Below are positions 22,372-34,600 of a DNA stretch of 64,000 bases, in pieces; the first letter of the stretch is position 1, and every line of letters begins with the position of its first letter. The notes under the pieces are model-generated. The model did no database searches. It was given only the letters and a program-made list of their open reading frames with translations, and was not told where the DNA came from. The stretch spans positions 868,001-932,000 of the forward strand of contig JAFREQ010000039.1 in NCBI GenBank assembly GCA_025331565.1. The letters run 5' to 3'. This DNA comes from Holacanthus passer. Lineage: Eukaryota; Chordata; Actinopteri; Pomacanthidae. The translations under genes and the position numbers were made by a program.

Positions 22372-22644
22372 GATGTGGCTAAGCCTCTGTTTGTCTCTGT
22401 TCTGGTGTCTGCAGCTACACCTGTCCCTGTCCTGTAAAAGCTGTCCAGTCCAGTAGTGCAAAATCGTGGGATGTCCCGGAACCCAGAGATGAAGGACGGC
22501 CTGATGGAGTGCCCGCTGTGTATGGAACCACTGGAGATCGACGATGTCAACTTCTTCCCCTGCACTTGTGGATACCAGATCTGCCGCTTCTGCTGGCATC
22601 GAATCAGGACAGATGAAAACGGTCTCTGTCCTGCCTGCAGAAAG
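22372..22644 (+). CDS. cnot4: cnot4 coding exon 1 with 5' UTR (RING finger); CDS starts at 22471
   Basis: The acceptor TTTCTCTTCAG ends at 22371 and the donor is CAGAAAG|GTAGAC at 22644/22645. ATG at 22471 opens MSRNPEMKDG. All eight C4C4 RING cysteines are present at residues 14, 17, 31, 33, 38, 41, 53 and 56, exactly the known CNOT4 spacing. This exon carries the whole RING. Confidence 0.95.
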
Positions 22645-25600
22645 GTAGACCTCCAAAAAGTTCACCCCGTGTACAGTTGTCATGAAGCATGAAATAAGCT
22701 ATAGAGACCTAAACACTTTTTTGCACCAGACTTGTAACATGTTTATTTCTGCTGTAAAGTTGAGCATTTTATTATGAGAGTCTATGGGGATTCACTCACT
22801 AGCCAGTCGCAAGTGGCCATTCGAGGAACTGCAGTTTTTGGCACTTCTGTGATGGCTTCATTTTTCAGTCCGAGGTTGCCGCTTTTTCCATACTCATTAA
22901 AGGGATAACTCATATAGAACTCGTGGTAGAACTGAGTAACACAGATTGTATGATACCTAACAGTGGCAGAGGATCTGATTGGTTTCCTTAAATGACGTGT
23001 GTTCTGCAGCCATACCCAGAAGACCCAGCAGTGTACAAGCCGCTGTCACAGGAGGAGCTGCAGAGAATAAGGAACGAGAAGAAGCAGAAGCAGAATGAGA
23101 AGAAGCAGAAGATCACAGAGAACAGAAAACATCTGGCCAGTGTCCGAGTGGTCCAGAGAAACCTGGTGTTTGTAGTGGGGCTGTCTCAGAGGCTGGCTGA
23201 CTCTGAGGTGAGATAACACACACACACACACACAGACTCACACTCACACACATAAACACAGTAAAGGAAGCATTATTACAAGTCTGATGTTGACTCTTAT
23301 TTTTTGTTAAAACTGTAGTAAAGCTCTATCATATGTGCTAGAATAAGCATTAAGTGAATAGTATGTAGCAGTTCAGTCTGCCAACATCACTCAAGCTCAA
23401 CAGTCCTGGAACACAGCAGCAGTGTGGTGTCAATGCCATATGATGCCGTCTGTGATGACATTACATGCAATAAATATCCTTGAACATATTAATCATTATT
23501 CCAGCAGTGAAGGACAACGTCAGGCTGTCGAATGTATCATTAAAAAATAAGCACAAGACCTCCTGAACCCTTGAATCTGGGTATGAGTGTCGCTTGTTCT
23601 TTCAAGTTATGTGAATTGTCCAATGAGAACTACTCAAATTCTGGGTTACATGCTGTTAGCACCAAGCAATTTCAACAAGGCACACACACCAAATGACTTT
23701 ATTCCCTAAACTATTTTTCCTTTCTCGCAGAAGGGTTCAACATAGATATGATTACAAAATTGATCTTTATTATTTGTTGAAGAGAAGCTGTCATTTTACG
23801 CATGTACTATATGGGGAATAATGTCAAACCAGATTGATTTTGAATTTAATTCAAGTCAAAATCATCTGAAACGGTCATGTGACATACTCTGTATTCCTGA
23901 GTGAAACTATAAATTTCTTGGACATGCTTTATTTAAGAAAGGATACAATGTATAATGTATGAAGCTGGATAGAGATTTGTGTGTGTATAGACGATTTCTA
24001 GATGATTGTTACAATAGGCTTCTTCTGTGTTAACAGGTCCTAAAGAGGCCAGAATACTTTGGGAAGTTTGGGAAGATTCACAAAGTGGTTATCAACAACA
24101 GCACATCATACGCTGGTTCACAGGTGAGGCCCTCCTCAGTAAACAACAGTCCATAATTTACAGCAGAGTCTGATGGGGACCTCTGTTGGGCAGCCACATT
24201 CGTGAAACTAATTTCATGACTAGTTAATGTTAAAGAACTAGTTAATGTTAGCTTTGTCTCTGTTGTATTTCTTTTTTCCCAGGGGCCCAGTGCCAGTGCC
24301 TATGTTACATATATTCGGTCTGAAGACACTCTTAGAGCAATCCAGTGTGTCAACAATGTAGTGGTAGATGGTCGAACACTTAAGGTAATTTGAAAGTAGT
24401 ACATTTAGGGAGAGAGTATTTACATTCATGGAAGATTTACCCGCTGAATAGTTATTGTAAAATATATTTTGTGTTTGCAGGCTTCCTTAGGAACAACAAA
24501 ATACTGCAGTTACTTTTTAAAGAGCATGCAATGCCCCAAACCAGACTGCATGTATCTACACGAGCTGGGGGATGAAGCTGCCAGTTTTACAAAAGAGGAG
24601 ATGCAGGTAAGTTAATGGAAGGTAGTAGTTTCAGAAAACAATACTAAACTTACTTCTTTAAACTTTGATTTGCATCAAAATTTGCAGGCCTTCTTCTAAT
24701 AGTCATAAGTCAATCAAGTGTGACTCCCAGATAATATACACATACTGCTGGAATCATCAGTGATCTCAAATATCAATTTTGTATACGTGTTCATAAAAAA
24801 TATAATAGTAACCAGACACTATTTTTAACTTCAGAGCTTGCCTCATAATTAAGACATTTTGACTTTTTCTTCACTGTCAAAGTAGGCAATGGTAACAGTG
24901 CAAACAGGAAATACAAGTGGCACTGAATGATTTTCCATAATGCAAAACTGGGCTAGAGTTAATTCATTGTCTGCATAGCAGTATAATACTTTTGGTTTAA
25001 ATCACTCAAAGCATGATGAAATCCTGTTGGGAAAATCTAAAGAAAAGGGAAAAACAACCGCAGTGTCCGTGGAACATTGACACACTAAACATTTCAAGTT
25101 GTATATAACTAAGCCAACCAGTGGCTTTCCTAGGCAGCCTAACAACAATAATATATGACACGTCTAGCTGTAACATGTAGTGAGTATACCATAGCCCTGT
25201 AAATAAAAGGAGTGAACCCTGAGCAAAAACAGCCAAGGGTTTAAGCTAAGTGTGCATATATTACTGTATGTTTCTTTAAAGTGCCTTAAGTTCATTCTTT
25301 CATTCCTCACAATATACCATTGTATAATTATCATGACAAAACTATCTGTTGGTATTTGGTGTTTTAATGTTGTGCTCTCTCTCTCTAATCTGTTTTTTTG
25401 CTTCCAGGCAGGAAAGCATCAAGAGTATGAGCAAAAACTACTACAAGACCTCTACAAAATGAACCCAACCTGCCTACAGACCCCAGCTCTGTCAGAAGAC
25501 AAACCAAAGAGCAAAGCCAACTCTCTACAGAGGTGGTCCACCAGTGTGTCTGTCTCTGTGTATTAGTCTGTCTCGTGTGTCTCAATAGTCATGTGACATA

Positions 25601-28600
25601 CCTATCGCCATTTTCTCTTTGGTACTTGGTAATACATAGCTTTTCATCTCATGAGAGTGACCAAAAGCAGTATTATTTTGAATTCTTGCTTTTTAAAAAA
25701 TCTGCTCGGATACTTTTTTTAATGAATCAAAAATAAATACAGAAATTTTTCCTGATTGTTTAAAAGTAAAACTAATGAGCTACAAAAACTACAAGGATTT
25801 TGTACATCCATTGGACTTTAATTATAAATGATCAGTTCAGTTTTGATCCTGCTTTCCTTTTCTGTCTGTGTGCTGTCCCAGGTCTAACTGCTGTGGTAAA
25901 GACGACTGGCTGTCATTACAGCCATCAGGGAGGATGACAAACGGTCTGTCATCAGAGCACAGGAAGAGTCCGCCATTAGTTTGTTCTGATTCTGAATGCT
26001 TGACCCCTGAGGGGCCTGACCCTGACCTCGCCCCTTTCTCTTCAAAGTGTGACCTTGCTAGGTAAACTAGAATGCTTTCTAATTTCACCTGCTTCCCAGT
26101 TCCTGCTAACTCAAAACTCCATGTTTGCTTGTTGTCAGTATATTGTATAGTTCCACAGCACGGATTTCATCAGTACAACAACAGCGTGATGTTATTTTTT
26201 TCTGCTAAAAAGAGAACATGAGAGTGGTTAGTATGACATGTTTTTGAACTGCTAGAATTAGCTCTGTGGAAATGTACATTGCGCTGAATTTGCCACTTAA
26301 GAGTTGTTGCTTTGGGCTACACGCCTTTATTTAGCAACTGACCTTGGCATTTTGGCACTATATAATTACTATTGAATTGAACTGAACTGAATTTTTTTGA
26401 GACTTGCCATTACCGGGTTTTACATAACAATGGTAACTGCTTTTATCTTACAGCCCCAGTAACAAACTGCCTATATTGCCTATCATCAGTATAGGCAATG
26501 GTGAAACCTCACAATGGGTAAGAAATGAACTCATTTGAATTACAAAAACAGATATTTCCTAAGACACGGTTGTTGTACATTCTGATCTTGATGTAAATTA
26601 ACTTATACATTAAACCAACTTAAAAACACACTCCAAAGGATTAAAGTAGTAAGAGGCTCTTCTCTGTTGTGTCTCTGTAGCGTCTGGGCAGTGACTCTCC
26701 TTCGCCCCCTCCTGGCCTTACTAGGCCCAGTCTGGTGGTTCCTGTCAGTGTCACAGGCCACACAGTTCACTCCCCATTTGAGGCAGCTGTGGCAGAGTCG
26801 CAGTCACTATTCTCAGACAACAGTAACTTCAGGCATCCAAACCCACTTCCCAGTGGACTGAGCAGCTTCCCCATCTCCCCACAAGGCAATGCTGACTGGC
26901 CCACTGCACCAGAGCCACAGAGCCTCTTCACCTCAGGTAGGCGGAAGGAGAAATAACCTTAGTATGATAGACGAGACGTGATATAACAAAGCAGCTATTT
27001 AAGTACTTCTTCACTGAAATTAAACTAAAAAGATCGGTCGTGGTGATGGTTGGCGTTGAGTGCCATTGAGTTAGTGTCTGTTGAGTTCTTGGTAAGGCGT
27101 TTGCAGTGACTTCCTGTAGTCTTGTCATCAGTAAGTTATAAAGTTAGCAGAGATGCTGGGCGGATGGAGAAACGCCATTCATCAAGAAATTGTTTCAGCA
27201 TTTAACTTAAAACAAACTGCTGTTTTTACATTTCTGTTTCTGTACAGATTAAATGAATGACTAATGAATGACAAACTAATTAGTGAGCTTTAGAGGTGGT
27301 AGGTGTTTTCAAATTAGAAATGCAATTACCTAACCTATAAACACTGCAGGCTACTCTGCCATAGACAGGTTGCTTTAGTAAGTGAGCAGAGCTAGGCAGC
27401 AGATATACACCACTGAAAATACCTGAAGTCATAGCCTACAGGATTTCACTCATTGGAGACGAAAGCAACGCTGTTTTGAGATTTACAGAATAATTACTTA
27501 AGTAAGTGCCAGCAGATCAGCTACATTCTCTTATCTGACCATGGAATACTATTGAAATGGGCTAAAACAAAATATAAAATGTTTGTCACTATTGTATCAC
27601 TATTGTAATATATTGTAGGTCTGCTTGACCAACCTCTCTTTTACCATAAAAACTGATTCCTGTCTGTAGTTGGCCAGACAGAGGCAAGTAGTCTGCCATT
27701 TATCCAGCAGACATTGCCTGAGGAACTCTCTGAATTAGGGAGTTCAGTTTTTCAATCATGAATTGCTCAACTATTAAAAGCTTGACTGTTTGTTTTTGAA
27801 GCTTGCTCACAGCTCATTTCTTGTGTGTATGCAGATACCATCCCGGTGTCATCGTCAACAGACTGGCAGGCAGCATTTGGGTTTGGCTCATCCAAACAGC
27901 AGCAGGAGGATGACTTGGGCTTTGACCCCTTTGACATCACTCACAGAGCTCTGGCTGACCTCATAGAGAAGGAGCTCTCTGTTGAAGATAACATCAGCTC
28001 CTCCCTGTCACCCGGCTCCTTCCTTCACAGAACTCACGGAACTCTGCTAAACAAAGGCCTCGGGCCCCCCGGAGGTCTCCGACTCACCAACCACCTCCCA
28101 CCCTCTCACCACTTCTCCCAGCATCAGCACCCTCACAGGGGAAGCTACAGCTCCTTCAGCTTCCCCATTCACCCTTCATCATCATCATCCTCCTGCTCCT
28201 CCACTTCCTCCTCCTCAGCATCTTGTGATTCCTGGATGGGTTCCACCTCCTCATGCAGTAACTTTGCGCATTTGAACCACACAGTAAGTCCAACAGCCTT
28301 CACAGCACACAACAGCTTCCTGGACTTGACAGTGCTACCAGGACATCACAATACTGGGCTTGGAGGAATCCCCATCTCAGGTAAGACTGGATCAGGGAGA
28401 GGGAGATTGGGAAATTTAACCTGTACACACATGGTGTCTAACTTAATGTAAATTACAGATGAAATTGTTGTTGTTGAGTGTCATTTTTTTGCTTCTAATC
28501 GTCGTAATATGTAATGAGTAGTCATGTAGAATGAGCATAAACTGATACACAGTATAATAAGTTTGGGTTTAAATGTTTAAAGGGTGAAAACAAATGGACT

Positions 28601-31600
28601 ATTTTTGGCCTTTGCAATGAGTATGACGTGATTTTTACAAGGGTTTGTTACATTGTTGGACTGCGTTCGAGGTAGGGAGACACTGTATTTTCAGCCATAC
28701 AGAATATTGAGGACACACTCGTATTAGAGTTGCCTCACCCAGCCCAGTGATGTATGCCAGTGCAAACAGGAGAACACATACCACCGTCTTATCAGACCTA
28801 ACTGCTTGTTTAGCACCTTGAAACTATGGATCTCTGAGTGTTTCAATTAGTGCCACAAAACCTCTCCAGAGTGCTGCCTTTCTAAAAGAGAAAACATATT
28901 CAGCCTGCCCCGCCTTCCTTCAGGATTTCTAAGGATATGCAATCGGAATTAGAAAACTCAAAATGCAGTGTATATTGTTCTGTAGGGTGTTCAGTCTCCA
29001 AAGTGATTGTCTCTGCATATTGTAGTGCATTGCATTATGGGTAAACATATGCTCATTTATCGACCACTTGGTGGCAGCACATCATTTATGGTAGCATTTT
29101 TGTTACAGAGCACACTGCTTTTGCTCAAGTAAATATTGAGAAAGCAGCCCGACTACCACCAGAGCTGTTCTCCGGATCTGTGCATCTTTTCATATGACCA
29201 AGGACAGTCCCCCAATTGGTTTATCTTTGACTTTAACTTAACACCTTCTCTAGGAACAAATTGCTCTCCAAAGACTACTTCAAGAACTGAAAAAATCTGG
29301 CTGTGAATGTCATCACAAGTAATGATTTTGCTTCAGGTCCATGTTTGCAGGCCTGGAAGTGTTTGTGGTAAGAAAAGAGATGGAAAAAGTGAAGGCACAG
29401 TGGAGCTCGGCAGCAGCTACAGGGAATAGAATGACCTGAAACTAAGCTGCACTCATTTACAGTGAGCTACCCATAAATCATCCCTCATCACAGTCCAGAC
29501 AGATTAGATCACATGCTGAATCTTCCTGGACTTTGAAGGAAAAGTGGTATGCTGTTTTAACATGGAGGTCAAACAATGACACAACATTAAGAGAGATGCA
29601 TAAAGGCATAGTGCCTAATGTATGATCACAGTTTACTGTATTGGACTGTATCCACAAACTAAACCTATAAATCTCTCAAACCTCCCAAGTCTCTATGGTC
29701 ATGGGCAAAAGCACACAGTCTAGCAAGTACATCATTTTCTATGATTCCTCCTTGTCATTTTATGTTGCTCAGTGATTTGCATTAAAGGCCTGGTAGCCTA
29801 TTGTTTACTGTTATTTTTCATTTGTTCCTTTCAGTCACATGTTGTCTCTCTCTTTTTCTCTTCTTCTCTTTAAAACTAAATTTTCATCAGTTTTAGTTTT
29901 GGCATCTTACCTTGAAATTGTTGTAATTGGTCATTCCATTGCAGCACCTGTGTACAACAGCAGAGCTATGTCTCTGCCATTTTGGACTAAAGATGATTAC
30001 TGTTAAGAAGCTGCTACCATAGCAAATAACTTAATGTAGCTACAAAGTGCTTTTTTCTATTCTATTGTCCTGTATTTAATGCCTCTAACAAAATGGCCTG
30101 TGTTGAACAATTAAAGAAATATTATAAATATGAATACTATTATGGCTTTCATTATTTATTTATTACAATTATGAAAGATTCAATGCCTAAATTTGTGATT
30201 CATTCAGAATTTCATTTGTTAAACAACAAAACTTTCCAACCATGAATTTACAAATTTGGTGTGTTACAAATAGAAAGATATGACATAATATAACAAAATA
30301 TAACATAACAAAACATACTTTTGGCTCCCAGAGGAGCGCAAAGTGAGCAATAGGCATAAATGGGAGCTAGAAAAATATAGCACTCTTGGAATTTTGAGAA
30401 ACTAGGTGATCTCAAACTTTTTCATCTCAAGGACCTCCAAAATAGATGCACAATAAACCATATAAAAGTAATAAAATTTATCAGTAGCATCAACACCTCA
30501 CTCTAAGACTCTATGTCTGTAAGTGTACTTGTTTAATTGCTGAAAAACTTTCAGTTTCAATAAGTTTCAGACACACTTACAAGATAGTAAAACAGAATGA
30601 GAGCGCATAATCACACAGTTGTATTTGTTTTTCAGCAAGACATTTCATACAGTTCCTCTAATTTGAAATGACAATTATTTTTCTGCTGCCAATCTGATGA
30701 TTTTTTTCAACAACAACTAAATAGTTGGAACAAGTAAGCAGCAATGATGGATCCATTTTTAAAATGCTAATAAACCAATTTGATTAAATACCCTCCAACT
30801 GGTAGCTGTGCTTAAATCTGCACATAAAATCCATTTAAATGTAGTCAAAGCAGGAACAGCTGTAAAGCAGTCTGCATACATTTGTAAATCAATGAGTGAT
30901 TCTTCCAGTACCTGTTGTCTACAGCTGCTTTGTTCAGTATGAAAAGCTTCTCCTGTAGATCATTGAATCCCTGTAGCCATCTGAAGGCAGCAGATAAATC
31001 TCTAGCCTCTGAGAATTAAGACGTGTGCAGTCATTACACATGGCTTTCCACAATGTTTACCTTGATTAAATCATGTGCAAATGACAAGTGTTCTGTTTTT
31101 TTACGTGGGTGATGTCACATTACAGAAGGTCATCAGTCTTATGTGTCATTGCCTCCTTTTCAAGGGTTGGTCTTTCTTTTGTTGTTGTTGTTTAAGTGTT
31201 TTACTCCTGAAATGGATTATTGTGCAAAAAGTCCATGCATATGTTTGATGTAGATGGAACAGGAAGGAACAGTATTTGCTAAGTGTTATTACGTATTTTC
31301 TAATCCCCACCCCTTCAGGAGTTTGTAGAAAAATCTACATAATGAAAGCAATGTATCATGCTACAAGAGTGAGGCTAAGTGGTTATTTTATATATAAATG
31401 TATATTTATACTACTGTATTAGTCTTAAGTCAAAAATGTAAGATCACTGCTATTTTATTCCAACATAACATTGTTTAGATGCTTCCAACCAACAATTAGA
31501 TGTTTCTAATTTGAGTATGTTTCATTTTAAGAATGAGGACAGACCAGTGGGCTCGGCTAACATAATGGAACAAGTTAAGCTGTTGATGCTGGAGTGGTAA

Positions 31601-34600
31601 TACAAAGCAGGATAGAGCCACTAATTCTAGCCTAAACTGTGACATAGTACCATCCAGTACGGACTCCCACACTATTGAGGAATACCACACAGTGGATGTG
31701 ATGTGCCAGTCCTGAATGGGTCTTTTTAATAAACTTGTAAAACCGCAAAATAGTGGAATTAAGCAATGATAGACTCCTTGGCCTTAGAAGCAATATTGGT
31801 TTACTACTTTAAGTAGTAAGGTAGTTAGCCAGGAATACTAACAAAAAATCACTTCAGTACAAGAGTGGGCACATACTTTTGGATGTATAATGTACCTGCA
31901 CAGAAATAGGCCACTCAAAGCAGGCAGCATCTTCTCCCATATTTCTCGGCTGCAATGATATCTTTAACAATGTTTAAGTTAGTTACCAATGTCTAAACAT
32001 AAGATAATGGTCGTTTAATGAAACTAGTGGAAGAGGGTGAGGCTGCATAGGCATGACAACATTCGTCTGATAACAGTCATAAAGGACATTAACTCATTCA
32101 GTGGTAAATAATTCCTCCCTGTAAAGGAAAGTGGTATGGATAAGTTGGTTAAAATTGATTTTGAAGGCAGCTCTCAGTCTCATGAATTAAACATGGCGGC
32201 AGTTATTTATCTGGAGATGCAAATGGCAACATAGGTGATGATGTTAATGCCTGCCATGCTTCCCTGCCTGACAGCCTGATTAAAATGAAAAAAGGGCTTG
32301 GTGAGGGTAAGCAAGGATATCAGGAGAATACTAAGGTTGTTCTGTTTTTTCTGAATCACTCATGTTTTAGGGGTTAGTATTTGACAGTATTTAATTCAAA
32401 AGACATAACATCTCAAGACATATTGTAATTAATAAATGATGGCATTTCCATAGTCTCTTCTATACCATACCCATCCTATAGGAAGCAAGCTGTGGGGGTT
32501 AATGACTAAGTCGACAAACAATGATCATGTCAATTAGTATTTATTATTCATAGAGCCACTGTAACTGTCTACAAAATCTCATTAGACGGAGCTGTAAATG
32601 ATTCCACTTCTCAACAACAGCACTGTCATACTACTTTTGAGCTGCAGGACAAAACATAGCAGCTGAATAATTAGCCCACTGCTGCAGCCTCTCCAGACCT
32701 GGGACTTCAATCAGATCTCACATCTGACTGACCTGGGTTCATTTTTGACCGTAGGCACAGGAAACCAGTGTGGAAAACCTGATGTGATCATTAGATTGTC
32801 TTAACACTTTTTATGAATTTAAATTATTGTTCACTAATATAAAAACATGCCAGGTTTTCCTACCATTGAATAGTTGATGTAACATGAGTGAGCACTGTCT
32901 TGTCACACTGGTAACACACTTTGCTATTGCTATTTTTGGGAATAATAATAGTCAAATTGAAATATATTTAATACTGGCTCCTAGGGCTGTATAATCAAAC
33001 CTCAACCTTTTTAAGTATGAACTGACATGTCCATGGCACAGTATCAAAAACTGTCAGGTATCAAAACTTGGCATTGACTATCATATTCATTCACGTGTTG
33101 TTGTTACTCTTTGTTCAGACAGTTATGATTTTGTGTGGTTCCTTGTGTTAAGACAACATTCAGCATTTAAGAACTTTACTTTGTGATGTTAAATGAATGA
33201 TGAATGAATGTTTTTTTTTTAAAAAAACAACTTATGTTTCTTGTATTAAATATTGAAAAAAGTGTGATTTTGGTGTCAATAGAGAAAATGGTGCACATAT
33301 GTTCAATAATGTTTCACTGCTAATTGTTAAATTGTTATTTACAACCCCAATTCCAAAAAAGTTGGAATGCTGTGTAAAATGTGAATAAAAACAGAATTTG
33401 ATGGTTTCCAAATCATTTAAACCCTCTATTTATTTGAAAACATTGCACAGACAACTGTTGAAACAGAATTTTTTTTTTATTGTTCTATGAAATTTTTTTT
33501 GCAAATTTCCCCACTGAGGGACGAATAAAGGTTTATCTTATCTTATCTTATATTTATGTTCATTTTAAATTTGATGCCAGCAACACATTTCAAAAAAGTT
33601 GAGAAAGGGTCAACAAATCACTGGAAGAGACGTATAATGCTGGAGGAACATCTCAATTAGGTTAATTGGCATAAAAGTTAGTAACATGACTGGGTATAAA
33701 AAGAGCATTCCAGAGAGGCTGAGTCTCTCAGAAGTAAGGATGGGAAGAGGTTCACCACTCTGTGAGAGACTGCGAGAGCAAACAGTTTAACGATTTCAGA
33801 ATAATGTTCCTCATTGTAAAATTACAAAGAATTTGGGGAATTCGTCATCCGCAGTTCATAATATCGTTAAAAGATTCAGAGAATCTGGAGAAATCGCTGT
33901 AGGCCAAAAACCAATACTGGATGGCTGTGATCTTCGGGCCCTCAAGTGGCACTGCATTAAAAACAGACATGACTCTGGAGTGGAAATCACTGCATGGGCT
34001 CTGTGAACACAGTTTGTCGTTGCATCCACAAATGCAGGTCAAAACTGTACCATGCAAAGAGGAAACCATAGACAAACGTGATCTAGAAACACCGCCGACT
34101 TCTCTGGGCCAGAGAACATTTAAGATGGACTGAGGCAAAGTGGAAAACTGTCCTGTGGTCTGACAAATCAAAATTTGACATTCTCCGTGTTCTCCGCTCT
34201 AAAGAGGAGAGGGACCACCCGGCTTGCTATCAGCGCACAGTTCAAAAGCCAGCATCCATGATGGTATGGGGAGGCATAAGTGCCCATGGCATGGGCAGCT
34301 TACACATCTGGGAAGGCACCATTCATGCTGAACAACATATACAGGTTTTGGAGCAATATATGCTGCCAAATAGACATCGTCTTTTTCAGGGAAGACCATT
34401 GCATATTTCAGAAAAACAGCATGGCTCCTTAGTAGAAGAGTCTGGGTGCTAAACTGGCCTGCCTGCAGTTCCGACTTGTCACCCATTGAAAACATTTAGC
34501 ATATCATATATTGTTAAAAGAAGAGGTGATGCAACACAATGGTAAACATGCCCCTGTCCCCAGTTTTTTTTAAACATGTTGCTGGCATCAAATTTAAAAT

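Noticed and set aside
22357..22683. Minus-strand ORFs opposite the cnot4 RING exon
   Set aside because: They are antisense shadows; the plus strand has all eight RING cysteines and consistent splice sites.
25252..25566. 104-codon ORF beginning upstream of cnot4 coding exon 6
   Set aside because: Only 25408-25532 is coding; the part before the acceptor and the part after the donor are intron read-through.
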